A stretch of DNA of 64,000 nucleotides, taken from contig AP026164.1 in assembly GCA_030295235.1 (NCBI GenBank), forward strand, positions 124,001-188,000. Direction: 5' to 3'. A program made the translations under genes and the position numbers. The notes beneath the pieces are model-generated. The model was not told where the DNA came from. It did no database searches and worked only from the letters and a program-made list of their open reading frames with translations. Numbering within the stretch: position 1 is the stretch's first letter; the number at the start of each line of letters is the position of its first letter. Source of the DNA: Fistulifera solaris (taxonomy: Eukaryota > Bacillariophyta > Bacillariophyceae > Naviculales > Stauroneidaceae). Shown here piece by piece: positions 20,124 through 31,562 of this stretch.

Positions 20124-21311
20124 TTACGTACTCGCCTTCGCGTTGTTACGGTAACCGACTCCCAAACAACTCAACAGTACCGTCTTGGTATCCATGTCGG
20201 GTTGCACTTTGAACTCGACTCCCATTAATTCTTTGTAAAGACGCAAACAGTGAATCGTGTACTGTGAGAGTGTCCCCACGCGGACTCGGCTCACATCTTG
20301 TGGCGTCAAACACATCAACAACAATGCGGTGGCTTGCAAATCGGTATCGATGCATCCACCCCGACGAATCTCTTCCAACAAGGCACAAGCGGCGCGTTGC
20401 CCCAGTTCTTCTGGTGCCTCGCGTTGTTGCTTTTGATCTCCCAAGCAGGCTTCAGCTGACAGCATAACGCCTGTCGTCGATTCAGCCGTCAACAAAATGC
20501 TTACTGCCGGACTCGGACCGCATTTGTGTTGTTTGATTGTATGGGCGTCCGTATGAATCCACACATCGGGCAATAAGCGATGAAAGACACCTTTGGCAGC
20601 GTACGCGGCCCGTGCCGCTGTCGAAGAAGAAATCAATTGGGTACTGACAACAGTCCCGCGCACGCGTTTGATCAATCCAGGATCCGCCCAGTCGATGGAT
20701 TGGAGTTCCGTGACAATCGGGCAATACAACTCGACTTGACCACCTCCTCGTGGAGCGCCTCCGCGTTGCCGAATGTGAATGGCGGGAGGTGAGTCTGCAA
20801 GGAAATCGTTGGGATCGGGAAGTCCGATTCCGAATTGTTGAAAGAGGATCGTCATGTGTTTCTTCCAGTAGTCGATAGAAGGATCTCGATGCTCCAGTCC
20901 GTCAGTAACGCAGTTGGTAAACGTAACTTGAAGTGCCTCTTTGCCAAACGGAGCCAAAGGAAGTATTCCCTGCACTAACCAACCGACATGATGCGGATTC
21001 TCTTCGTTGCGCGAATTACTGCAATCATGTTCGATGACACCACCAGTCAACAGACCCGGCTGAAAACGCAATTGCGTACCCGCAGTGTTAATTTCTAGTT
21101 GCGAACCGTTCGTCATTTGATCCAGCAATCTTAAGAAATTGATTTCCCGCGGCGATAAACCGGGAGCTTCTAAATCTTTATGACGAATGTTTCTTATCAC
21201 AATCGGGCGATTTGTCAGAATGCTCACAACGAGTCTCATACGAAACAAAACGGCTCCGTCGTCGAAATACGTATACTTTGTGTTATTATTGTTACTTGCG
21301 GGGCGCTTCAT
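20124..21311 (-). CDS. RCL1: RNA 3'-terminal phosphate cyclase-like protein RCL1
   Basis: Nucleolar factor of the small-subunit processome, required for early pre-18S rRNA cleavage. It is homologous to RNA cyclase but lacks the cyclase catalytic histidine. Intact 395-residue product from ATG 21311, usual length for RCL1 (about 370). Family landmarks: RPIVIRNIRHKDLEAPGLSP near the N-terminus, FQPGLLTGGVIEHDC, FGIGLPDPNDF, the insert-domain region IRQRGGAPRGGGQVELYCPI, and C-terminal SQYTIHCLRLYKELMGVEF. The RxxGGGxV portion is the conserved beta-sheet segment. UTP25 and NIFK/Nop15-type genes in the same window serve the same nucleolar process, but the three are not adjacent. Confidence 0.93.
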   Translation of the reverse strand: MKRPASNNNNTKYTYFDDGAVLFRMRLVVSILTNRPIVIRNIRHKDLEAPGLSPREINFLRLLDQMTNGSQLEINTAGTQLRFQPGLLTGGVIEHDCSNSRNEENPHHVGWLVQGILPLAPFGKEALQVTFTNCVTDGLEHRDPSIDYWKKHMTILFQQFGIGLPDPNDFLADSPPAIHIRQRGGAPRGGGQVELYCPIVTELQSIDWADPGLIKRVRGTVVSTQLISSSTAARAAYAAKGVFHRLLPDVWIHTDAHTIKQHKCGPSPAVSILLTAESTTGVMLSAEACLGDQKQQREAPEELGQRAACALLEEIRRGGCIDTDLQATALLLMCLTPQDVSRVRVGTLSQYTIHCLRLYKELMGVEFKVQPDMDTKTVLLSCLGVGYRNNAKAST

Positions 21312-22067
21312 CGTAGTAGTGCTTGTGTATTTGCTTGTTAATGCTCGTCAATGCTAAAGCGATTGAGTTTTTTTTCCATTTTGGTTGTTGCACATCGTTT
21401 TTCTGTTTTGATTGAAATTTTGGATGGTCCTTCGCTCCGCCAACCTGCTGACGTACAGACCAATAAAGCAGCGTTTAGTATAGCATGAAGTGCACGAGTG
21501 ACGATTTCCGACTTATCTGAAAATCAGTCCCGTGATGATCGTGGCATCGAGCATCGGTGACAGTTCAATATTTACTACTTAGTACATGTTAAACGCCAAT
21601 TTCGACCATTCATTAATTTAAATAGCTTCATTAGTCATGGTTACACTTTATGATTGCTATTACTTATTGCTTGGATTCAGTACGCCATTTGCATCAATGT
21701 TAGAAGCTGAGAGTCATCGACGACTCTTGACTCTACTTCTTGGCAGTCCCGACAACTATGGACTGGATTCATGTCCATTTCAATGAAGTATTCTAGCCCT
21801 ACACGTTAGGCATTACTTCTAGTCTATAAACTCATGAGCTAAAGCTCATTTGTTGGTGCGACTGTTGTAGATGACATGAGTCACCAATCATCATTCATAA
21901 TACGCTGTTACAGATCGCTTGGACCATAAAGTAACGAGGTTTTGATCAGCGACTAGTAAGAACAAAAAGCTAGTGTAAACTACAATATTCGTTAAAACAA
22001 GTTATTCCAACAAACTACCCAATCCAATCAAGATACCAGGTATGAGGCTTGAACGATTGGTGAAAAG
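21312..22067. other. Intergenic region
   Basis: About 750 A/T-rich bases upstream of RCL1 and downstream of the SNF2 gene. One ATACCAGGTATGAGG word lies near 22031, and there are A/T tracts. No coding frame of note, RNA gene or tandem repeat is seen. Confidence 0.45.
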
Positions 22068-25000
22068 TTAGGTATCATCGTCGGAGCTATCGCAAAGATC
22101 AATCATCTCCAAGCTCCTGGAAAGGGATTGGCGCACGGGTTTCTCGTCCAACAGCTCGCATTTGACGTCTTTGCCTTTAGCTGTATTCTGTTTCTTGTCA
22201 GAAAACGAAATTTCATTTATAAACATTTCGGAGCTTTCATTGAACGCTGATGCAACTGCCTGATCAGCCTTGATGGCTTCGGTGGCACTCAGTACTCGTG
22301 AGCTCGGTTCTCCAGATTCGTTACTGCTTTGGTCGTTTGTAGTAGCCTCACCTGTTTGCAACGATACAAGAGAAGGCACAGCCTCAACTGGAGTTGCGGA
22401 TGCATCGCAGCTTTGATCTTTCTGAGTAGCCTCAGTGGCCAGCAGAATTCTGGCATGTTCAACTTCTTCACCGTCATGTCTTGATTGAAGTAAGGAATCG
22501 TGATAATAATGACGGCTTATAAGACAAGTATCCTTCTTGTGGTCGGAAATCAAGAGAAGATGTGAAAGAAGTTCATCCTCCTCCTCGGGCTGACATGTAG
22601 GCTGTTCCATCTTTGCCTTTGCTTTCTGAGGCGATGTGGGTAATCCATTCTTGAAGAAATCGAGATACCAAGTTTGATCACGTTCAGGAAACTTGCATTT
22701 GTTGTTGTGCTCATCCGTGTTCATTTCACAAAACCATTTCTCTGGTAAGTCTTCCTCTGACTCCCCAAACAACATTCGCCACTTGTCACATTTGTCGCAT
22801 TGTACCCAAAGTTGATTCTCCTGAAAATCTTCTAGCTCTTTCGCGGTGAAGAAACCATCGATCGCTTTGCTATCAATAATACGAAGAGCTAAACTGGTCT
22901 TGTTTACGGAGCGTTTGTATATCTTCTCTTCCATCGTGCCCTCGGTGAGTAGCCTGTAGCAGTGAACTGGTTTCTGTTGACCATATCGGTACGCGCGAAA
23001 CACAGCCTGTGCCATGACAGCGGGGTTGAAGTGGCTATCTACCAAGACAACTCGAGAGGCTGAAGTCTGTTTTACAAAGGTGAGTTCACAAAACATGCAG
23101 AAAAGATGTCCAAAGAACTACGCACCAGGTTGATCCCTAAGCTTCCAGCCTCCGTTGAAATAAGAAAAGCACGCAAATCGCCGTCGGCTCCGTCCTTGTT
23201 GAAAGCATTGATTGACTGGCCTCGTTGTACTGAGCTGCTAGAACCGTCAATACGCAGGTAATGCCGACCTTTCTCCCAAGCACCAAGACGTTGTCCTGAA
23301 AAGCAAGATAAAGACGGCACCTGCGATATCCAGTCTCCAGAATTAAGGACGCTTTCGATATAATTCAGTGTCGGTATGTATTGGGAAAAGATGAGAACCT
23401 TTTCCCCAAGCACTTCAGCGTATGCAAGAAGATGAAGCAAAAGCACAATTTTATTGCCTCCCGTAATTTTCTCAAGCTCTGCAGTTTCGGATTTAGAAGT
23501 AAGATGCTTTCTACACCAGACTTTAGAAGCCAATTTAGTGCCCTCCGCAGCGGAGTACTTTAGAATGCAAGATGGGTGATTGTGGACTGGACTGAGCTCG
23601 GAGTACATTTTGAAAAAGCCTCTGAGCTCAGGATTTGATTTTCGAGCCTTTTCGAATGTTCGATAAATCTTGCTTTGAATGTGGCTTGGACGGACGTGCA
23701 CAACCACCTGGGAAAGCTTTGGAAGATCATTCTCAAGAATAGACAAATCCTTTCTATGTACGTGCTCATCGACCAGTTTACGAAGATCAGCCGAGCGTGC
23801 GGCTATGAGCGCTTTCTGGTGTCTTGTAGAATCTTTCGCCTGACCTTGCAAGATCGGATCTACGAACTCCTTTCGAAACTGGTGCAAAGCTCCGAACACC
23901 CCTTCTCGGATAAAATTACAGATATGGTAGTACTCCTCGAGATTATTTTGAAAAGGGGACCCTGAAAGCAAGATGCGTCGCTTCGTCGCAAACTTTGAAA
24001 GCGCTGAGAAGATCTGCGTCGAAGGGTTCTTGATCATGGAATGAGCTTCGTCTAAGACGAGAATGTCTGCATTGAGAAGGTCAGTTTCTTTTCCATTGAC
24101 TACTGCAAGATTTGGAAGCGTATCTTTAGAAACCAAGAAAATGCCCCCAGTGGCCATCCACTTATCAATCAAAGTACGCCTTGCCTGAATTTCCATGTTA
24201 AAAGGCGTGTAAACACAAAGTTTGGGGCTTACATATTCGAGCCACTTCGTGAATTCCTCTGCCCAATTTGCCAGTGTATTCACCGGAACAACCAAGACTA
24301 CAGTGCGTAATATTTTCTTGTCATTCTGCGGCGAGATCATCGAAGGGTGCGTAAGAACTGTGTGCAACAAAGCTATAGCTGTCAGCGTTTTACCAAGACC
24401 CTGACGAATGCAGTGAGATATACGGAGTATGATTTTGACTGGTCCTCAAGATTCAATGCCATGGAGAACTTACCATGTGATGGGCAAGAATACATCCTCC
24501 TACACGTTCGTGGTTCAAATCGCCGTTGTAATCCGTTTCAAAATCACAAAAGAATTCCTCCAAATAAATTTTACGCCGTCTTTTTGGTGTTGTTTCAAGA
24601 TGCGCGAAAATCCATATGCTATTGATACTTTGCGAATTACTCCTTCGGTTTTCAGGCCGTGAGGCAAACCTTCGCTTGATGAAGGCGTACACAGTACATC
24701 CTCAGAGTCAAGAAAGGGACCGTCGACTTCCGACATTGAAACTATTTCGGACTCTTGAGATAAACGGTTGTCATTCGGAGAAGTGTATTTCTGTTTTGAA
24801 CGGATGTTGGTCTTATTCGGTGGACTAAGAGTCGTACTCTTATGGCTTGTCCGAAATCGAGCCCGCTGCTTTGTATGCTCTACCACCATCTTTCCGTTTT
24901 TGCTTCTAATGACTGGTCCCTCAGCCTTCATGATGTCCTTATCCTTCGTTTCGGCCTGACGTTTGACGGTGACTCCGTTTTTGCGCAAAGCTCGATTCTC

Positions 25001-26601
25001 TTGATCCAAAACAGCGCGCAGAACATCCAACGTAGGTTTGGGGAAAAATTTAGCCGTCCATCCAGTACCTTTGCATCCTCCAACGTCTGGCATTGCATCT
25101 ATTGCTGCGATCTCCACAATATCATCCGAGCAATCTTTTGGTATTCCTGAACAGGGAGGAAGTCTTTGGCCATCGCTTCTACTCGCTCTGGTCTCCGCTC
25201 ATCCACCGCCCTGTCAGCTGCTTGGACCCAATGCGGGATCACGTCGGGCAAAGTAGGTGTTGGTAGAGAGAAGTAATCCTCCGAGTAGTAGACCGTTGCG
25301 AGGTCAATACCTCGGCCTTCCAGTTCGTCTTGGAGTCTAGCAATGAAGTCTTCAAGGCGGGCATCGTGGCGCAATTGCATTTCTTCCCACGTATTAAGCT
25401 CTCCTAGAACCGAATCTTCCAGTTCTGATTCTGCAACAGTCTCTTTGAGTTCATGTAGAATCTCTTGATATCTGAGCTGAACATTGGCATCCTCGAGTGC
25501 TTCTTCGCATTCTTTCTTTTTCTCTTCGGCCACCTTCAACTCTTGCAGGATATCGTCAATCGTGCGCTGGGAGATAGCGGCTGCTGTAGGGTCCGACGCT
25601 GACAAGGCTTGTAGGGTCGGAGTAGGATTGCACGCAAGACAATGCCATTCGTCTTGACTGGCTTGTAACACAGCAGGATCCAATCCGGCTTTCTCGACAC
25701 ATTCGAAACAAAATTCATTCTGACAAACGAGACTCCGAACAACGTTGTCGCAAAGAAACGACGTTTCCGTTTCTTCGCCACATCCCGTACAAGCCGAACG
25801 ATGCATGATTGCGTCTTTGATACTTTCGTAGCAGACCGAACAAAGCGGCGTATTCAAAACAGGATGTGTGTGCATGGCGTAGCAACAGACTTGCTCGTCA
25901 TCACTCGCAAGTTGCACATGACAGACCCAACAATGACTTTGGAAGAATAAATCGCATTTGTCAGTTGCCAGAGGATCCGGACCGTTATCGTCAACGCCAC
26001 CGCCGTTGCTGTGGTTGTTCTGAGCAACTGAAAGATCATCGTCTGTACTCTCCGCGACGGAAATATCAGCATCTTCGGCAGTGTTATTATTTACAGGCAA
26101 AGTGTCAGCATTTTCATCGCTGCTACCAGCAATTGGTGTGTCCGAATCTTGGTTCCTGTTACTATTGGCGAGAGAAATTTCTGCGGTGTCCCTGTGATCA
26201 TCGGTGCTGTCAGCTGCCTCTTCCTCGTTGTTGTCCGTAAGAGAGCTATCCGTATCTTCCTTGCTACCGTTTACAGTAGTTTTTGCTTCAACTGCAGCTT
26301 TCTTCTTAGTAGCAGTATTGATTGTGCTGACTTTCCTTCCCGACACATTCTCGTCCTCGCTGTCGCTGCTGATGTCGATGATTTCAATCTCTTCAATCTC
26401 AGGCTCAGCAGGAGGTTTTCGCGAAACACTCGATCGATGCTTCTTTCGGGAAGGTTCTCTTCGTGTACCATCGGAACTTGCTGAGTTTTCGCTGGAAGTA
26501 CTAGCAGAGCGTTTTCGTTTACGAACAAAGAACGATGATTTCCATCCGGACGGGTTTCGTCGTTCGTTGTGATCACTGCAATCTCTGCTGGAACTGTTCA
26601 T
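22068..26601 (-). CDS. SNF2-family chromatin remodeller with ADD and CW zinc fingers (ATRX-like), two frame breaks
   Basis: About 1,470 residues. The N-terminal 230 residues are acidic/Ser-rich with a basic nuclear signal (KKHRSSVSRK). An ADD-type zinc module follows at about residues 220-335: CWVC...HPVLNTPLCSVCYE...CTGCGEE...CFECVEKAG...WHCLACNPTP, matching the ATRX/DNMT3 pattern. After a coiled coil comes the helicase: motif I across an intron (HHM/GLGKTLTAIALLH), DEAH in LVLDEAHSMIKN, RRILLSGSPFQNN (III), ISTEAGSLGINL (V) and QAVFRAYRYGQQKPV (VI). The C-terminus carries a CW zinc finger (WVQCDKCDKWRML...WFCEMNTD...C). Introns: 24401-24473 (73 nt) and 23067-23125 (59 nt). Frame breaks at about 25136-25139 and 24547-24551 are A/T runs. 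ADD and CW read histone H3 tails, so targeting by H3K4/K9 state is plausible. Confidence 0.9.
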
Positions 26602-27029
26602 GCTTAATCATTCCTATTGCGTCCATCCGCTCTGACTGAAAGAAAATGCCTGTAGTATAATGAAAGGGAACTCGATTCTCTTTGTGTTGCGGAACAAATG
26701 AAATCAATAAGCTTGTTACAATAATTCTGTCGGGCTTCGATCACGTATCACGACTATCCACTACGATGTACCGGGGTGTTGGAGGGAATAAACTACTCCG
26801 TATTCAAGGTTTGAAAGGAGCAATGACCGCTGGTACATTTTCTAGTTAGGCTCGTCTCCTGTACCCTTGTGAAAAACAGCAAGGCGGCCGCGCATCTTTA
26901 CAGACAAAAAAAGCACAGCACATCACGTAAAAAGTTTTTTCATTTGTGAAAGTATTTAATTAAAATAAACAGGAAACAACCGAACGTTTCTGCCTTGATT
27001 TGAACTTTACAACACACAGAAAAGACTAT
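26602..27029. other. Divergent intergenic region
   Basis: About 430 bases between the starts of the SNF2 gene and the phosphatidylinositol synthase gene. It includes TACTCCGTA (26794-26802, the reverse complement of TACGGAGTA) and an A/T-rich stretch around 26930-26970. It probably holds both promoters. Confidence 0.45.
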
Positions 27030-27834
27030 ATGGCGAACAAACCGCCGCAGCACATGTCAGGACGAGATGTTCTTCAATTTATCCCCAATTATATCGGATA
27101 CTTCCGTGTCGCGTGTTCTTTGACGAGTTTTTTTCTTATGATCGGATTTCCCCAGCTATGGCTCATTGCGATCACATTGTATCTTTTGAATTTTATTGGT
27201 GACTTATTTGACGGATTAGTCGCTCGAAAACTCAATCAATGCAGCAGTTTCGGAGGAATCCTCGACATGCTCACCGATCGGTGCAGTACAGCGGGTTTGT
27301 TAATGATTCTTTCCGTCGACTACCTTCCGATCGATGAGACTCTATCGTTCCCCTTGTGCCGTACTGCATTTTTGGTGTTGGTATTACTGGATGTGAGCTC
27401 TCATTGGATGCAGACTTATAGTGTCTTGGCTACAGGACATCATCACAAGAGTAAAGAAGGCAACAAAGGTCGGAATATTCTCGTGGTACGTCTTTGTCGT
27501 GCTCCTGAATTCTTTCCTTCGTAAGGCCTACATTTACCTTAGAAGCTTCCTCTCTTCATATTCTTGGTTACAGCAATGGTTCTATGCGTATTACTGGTTC
27601 TTCGGGTATCTTTGTGTCGGAGCTGAATTTACTTATATGATCCTATACGCTCGGAATCACATAAGGGATGCACCAGCATTTTTGCGAAAGGGTCTGGATG
27701 CCTTTCTCTTCGTTTGTATACCAGCATGTCTGGCGAAACAAGTTGTAAATATGGCTCAACTTCTTTCTGCTTGTCAAGCGATTGCCAATCACGATGCAGA
27801 ACAAATAAATGCGACTAGTAATAAGAAACAATAG
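27030..27834 (+). CDS. PIS1: CDP-diacylglycerol-inositol 3-phosphatidyltransferase (PI synthase)
   Basis: ER-membrane enzyme making phosphatidylinositol from CDP-diacylglycerol and myo-inositol. Exons 27030-27485 and 27574-27834 with an 88-nt GT-AG intron (GTACGT...TTACAG) give 238 residues, matching yeast and plant PIS (about 220-230). I take ATG 27030 because the frame upstream opens only at a TTG. Diagnostic CDP-alcohol transferase motif at about residues 61-84: D-G-x2-A-R-x8-G-x3-D-x3-D, seen as DGLVARKLNQCSSFGGILDM followed by LTDR. The protein starts NYIGYFRVA after a short polar head, as in PIS. It has several hydrophobic helices. Gene is intact and converges with the FtsH-like gene (71-base spacer). 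Confidence 0.93.
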
Positions 27835-27905
27835 GAACGTCTCAACCGCAAACTATCATGCAATATAAAACAGAATTAGAATAACCGCGTTGTAATTCTA
27901 CAGTT

Positions 27906-29821
27906 TTACTGTTTCCACACGTTCTTGAATAAGCTGGGTCCTGATCGTTGTCTCCGCGTGGCAAAAAAATTGGCCAAACTCTCTTCGAAATCAGATGCTC
28001 TTACATGCGGAGTTATGTCACCATGAGACGATCCATCTCGCAGACTGTCCGAAATTCGTCGAACCGCTCGAATGGCGGCTTCGTTCACAAGGAACTCAAG
28101 TTCGGCTCCACTGAAACCATCCGTCAGAGCGGCAATCGCAGACAAGTCCACACGTTGCCCGATTCCCAACGCTCCGGGACGGCTACTATCCACACCCGAG
28201 CCTTCCAGAAAGCCAGGTAGTCTTTTACAATGGACTCGTAGTATATTTTCGCGTCCTTTGGCATCCGGAAGGCGCAATTGAACGATACGATCGAATCGAC
28301 CTGGGCGTACCAGAGCAGGATCCAAGACGTCACGACGATTGGTGGCTGCAAGTACACAGATTCCACGTGTACTGTCCAAGCCGTCCTGTCGAGATTACTT
28401 GAGAGACGTTCCAGTTGGAAGCGCTAGTCGAGAACAAGACGACAGAAGAAGACGTACCATACAGGCCAGCAATTGGTTCAGGGTTTGCTCCGCTTCGTCA
28501 TTCGAGCGCGACATGCCGGGAAAGGACCCCGCACCAAAGTCTCGAGTTTTACCGAGTGCATCCAGTTCATCAATGAACAATATACATGGTGACAGCTTGG
28601 ATGCTTTTTTCAAACAAATTCCGAACACGCGCCGCTCCACGACCGACAAACATTTCCACAAAGTCACTGCCACTGCAATAGATCAAGGGCACTCCGGCAG
28701 TAGCGGCTGTGGCTCGCGCCAGCATAGTCTTTTCCCGTCCCGGGCGGGCCTTCCAACAACAAACCCGTGGGAGCGCGAGCACCCAACATGGCATATTTGT
28801 TCGGATTTCGTAAGGTATCCACCAATTCCATGACTTCCGCCTTGACATCATCAATTCCCTGAATTTCATCAAAATTGGCCAACGGCAAATCGCTGACTTT
28901 AGCCAGTTTTCCGGGCACATCATTTTTACCGCCACCACCACCGGCGCGACCCACGGTTTGGTACAATCTCCATAAAATCAAAAAGTAGAACGATAGGAGC
29001 GAACTTCGCACGAACATGGACAAGACGGATTGTGTTGCTTTGGATTCTGCGGCAAAGGAAATGTCATTTTTTCGCAAAGCGCTCAGTAATTCGGGTGAAG
29101 CAGCCACTTTTCGGGCGTAAGCAGATATGTAAGGACGCGTCTTGCGCACTTTCATTTTGCGTCGTTTGGAATTGGCGAGCCAACTCTTGTGTTTGGCTTG
29201 TTCTATGGGAGTCGGCATTTCGGACGAATCAGCAGTTGTCGTCGTTTGTTGCGGATACAATCGAAAGACAACACGCTCTGAGCCGATGCGAACTTGATCC
29301 ATGTGAAAGTCGTTGGGTACTTCTTGCTGTCGCTCGACAAGATCCAAGAACCGGCTGTATGATATTTCAACAGGAGAAGGCGCCATGACCGTTCTTGCCG
29401 CAGTATTGGCTATTGATCCGAACAATAATGCTATAACAAGTCCCTGTACCATCAGAATGCGCCGAGCTCGTTTAGAAAGCTGACTGAATCGAGTTGAAAG
29501 TCGCACTTGTAGCGACACAAGCTTGCGAAGGATTTTCAAAATTGGACTCCTGGGTTGTCTGGGTGAATTTTGACCCGACGTTTCATCGAATGACGAATAG
29601 AGCGGAGATTTAGATAAGGGAGAAGTACGCGGAAAGGAATTGGAGAGAATTCCTCGAGAAGGAGATGCAGAAGCATGCAACGAAAGCTGACGATTACTTG
29701 TACTCGCAAAGCTTTCCGGTCCTTTTCGAAGAACATCCACATGCTGAAATGATAAAGCGCCAGCGGATAGACCGTATATAACCGAAGCCAAGTAAAGCAC
29801 GCGAACTCTTCCCATTGTCAT
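27906..29821 (-). CDS. Plastid FtsH-like AAA ATPase lacking the M41 protease domain, two frame breaks
   Basis: Membrane AAA protein of about 614 residues. From ATG 29821 a signal peptide ends GALSFQHVD, suggesting plastid import. A first membrane helix ([17 protein letters not shown]) is followed by an FtsH-type intermembrane segment ([17 protein letters not shown]), a second helix ([19 protein letters not shown]), then the AAA domain. Within it are [20 protein letters not shown], Walker [29 protein letters not shown] (the FtsH pore region as FVE), Walker [13 protein letters not shown], and the second region of homology [20 protein letters not shown]. It stops after the lid, with no HEXXH zinc-protease region. 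Frame breaks lie at 28730-28733 (inside Walker A) and 28605-28610. Intron 28386-28457 (72 nt). Likely an FtsHi-like ATPase without proteolysis, or truncated by an unseen error; the clean stop favours the first. Confidence 0.85.
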
Positions 29822-29979
29822 CAAGGTGGCTTGTCTTTTGTTATATGCGAGAAAGGCGTGTGCATGTGATGAGAATGAGACGATGGAGAAAGACGATCAT
29901 CGATCGACACGAGTGTGTGTCCGTTACCAGGTACCGGTAATGGAAAAGTGACGTGTAAAAACGCCGTACAAATCGCATT

Positions 29980-30003
29980 CATGACTAAATGAATGCAGTC
30001 GTG
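29980..30003. repeat. CATGACTA/CAGTCGTG inverted repeat
   Basis: CATGACTA (29980-29987) and CAGTCGTG (29996-30003) form an imperfect inverted repeat around AATGAATG. Member of the family also found at 9804, 30197 and 50441. Confidence 0.5.
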
Positions 30004-30196
30004 ACGAAAAGTCGTCTTCTCTCTGGGTCTATAGTACATGTTGCCCAAGAGCAAGATCCGCAGCGCGTTTGAGCTGTGTTATGAAAATGCTGCTTGAGAT
30101 AAATGCTTGCTGATTTGGTCACTTCTAGATCTTGCTAACTTTGCATAACTTGTCAAAGTTGATAAATCCGGAGGGAGTCATCTACAAAACATGATT

Positions 30197-30216
30197 CATG
30201 ACTGAATGCAGTCGTG
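30197..30216. repeat. CATGACTG/CAGTCGTG inverted repeat
   Basis: CATGACTG, four-base loop AATG, then CAGTCGTG: a compact 20-base hairpin-capable element with one arm mismatch, about 200 bases from the copy at 29980. Confidence 0.55.
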
Positions 30217-30564
30217 GCGAAATACGGACAACACTATGTTAAAAATATTGAAGAGCACCACCAGCAGACTAACAACTCATTTAATAAAAAATGAAAGATT
30301 TGAAAAGACAGTTATAATGATTATGAATGATAAAGGAATGAATGTCGTTGGACAGAAAATGAATTCAGCTGAAAGTGAACATCGCACATGCCACAGAGCA
30401 ATGTCGCACCCTTACAGGGAGTAGTTGACAATAAGTCGTAGCGGTTACTATCTGTTAGGAACGAAACTTGAAGCCACTGACGGGTGAGATCCGTCACAAC
30501 AACTCTTTTCCGAACTATTTTTCTCACAAAATAATTATTTCTCCTTCTAATTGTTGTGTCCAAC

Positions 30565-31188
30565 ATGTTTCGAACAGGCTTCCATTTGTGTATTATTGCT
30601 GTTGCGGCAGCATATCAGCCATTTAAACTAGCCAAAACACCGGTGCAGGTCAAAGCAGCGAATGCCGCGGCCACTACCGCCCTTGCCGTGCTTCTTTCGG
30701 CTTCATCACCGGCTTGGGCAAGCACGACAGCAGCACAAATTTCACTGGATCAAATTCCACCCACGAGTATCAGCGTCCAGATTGGGGACTTACCAGTACT
30801 TGGCAAGGCATTGAGTGGAACTTACACCAAGGTCCCTGACGGCAGTTTCTCTGGCAAACCATCGATTGTCATCAAGTCACCCGAAGACAAGGTAAAAGCC
30901 GTTCAGAATTTGGCAACGAGTGGACGCCTGGAATTCGATATTAATGGAAAGATCAAGACGCATCTTGACATTGATTTGGCGGCGGATGAACCTGGTGTAG
31001 CTCGTGTACGTGTTGCTTCCGAACTCATCCCCAAATTGCCCTACAAAAATCTTGCTTCGTCGTCAAGCTCACCCACGGGCGGGCGCGAGAGTGCATGGAA
31101 TATTGTCACCAATATGGGCAATGGGGAGTCGTATTATTACAATGTCAAGTCTGGGGTGACGCAATACGAACGACCGGACAAGTTTTAA
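30565..31188 (+). CDS. Predicted thylakoid-lumen protein with WW-like C-terminus
   Basis: Intact 207-residue protein from ATG 30565 (the frame upstream opens only at GTG). The N-terminus looks tripartite: an ER signal peptide (FRTGFHLCIIAVAAA), an aromatic junction YQPF followed by a basic transit segment, and a second hydrophobic stretch ATTALAVLLSASSPAWA ending in Ala-x-Ala. This is the layout expected for import across plastid membranes and then into the thylakoid lumen. The mature part repeats beta-strand-like sequence (ISVQIGDLPVLGKALSGTY, GRLEFDINGKIKTHLDIDL). The last 35 residues resemble a WW domain: an opening W (AWNIV), GESYYYNVKSGVTQYERP, with Tyr in place of the second Trp. Function unknown; WW domains bind proline-rich ligands, but one inside a lumen would be unusual. 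Confidence 0.75.
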   Translation: MFRTGFHLCIIAVAAAYQPFKLAKTPVQVKAANAAATTALAVLLSASSPAWASTTAAQISLDQIPPTSISVQIGDLPVLGKALSGTYTKVPDGSFSGKPSIVIKSPEDKVKAVQNLATSGRLEFDINGKIKTHLDIDLAADEPGVARVRVASELIPKLPYKNLASSSSSPTGGRESAWNIVTNMGNGESYYYNVKSGVTQYERPDKF

Positions 31189-31562
31189 TGACGAGCTCTC
31201 GATCAAACTATTATATCTTTTCTCCAAGAACACACTGCTACGAATAATCTGTTTTATATATTACATTAATACAAAGTAGGGAGCTAGACTTCAATTTTTC
31301 TTGAATCATACGGACTAATAAAACTAACGCGAATTTAGTTCTCTCCTCGATACTTTTTAAGCAACGCGAGGACGGACCATGATGTAACCCTGAACCTTAT
31401 TGTTTTGTAGACAAGAATACTTTCACGATTTTTATGCGGACACCGCAAACGATGATGTTTTTGAATGACAAACAGTTTGAGGGCGTCTCCTTTTGATGTA
31501 GTTCATTTGCCAAACATTTTCATAACAGTTCCACAAATACCGCAACATCCTTTAAAGAAGAC
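31189..31562. other. Short intergenic region
   Basis: About 370 A/T-leaning bases between two genes in the same orientation. Nothing beyond presumed 3' and 5' untranslated sequence is seen. Confidence 0.5.

Larger units (their letters stand above)
29822..30564. other. Divergent intergenic region with inverted repeats
   Basis: About 740 bases between the FtsH-like and lumen-protein genes, likely both promoters. It contains TACCAGGTACCGGTA (about 29926-29940) and two CATGACT-type inverted repeats listed separately. No coding frame stands out. Confidence 0.45.

Noticed and set aside
27000-27029. Ten-codon extension of the PI synthase
   Set aside because: It begins at TTG; ATG 27030 gives the family-like N-terminus.
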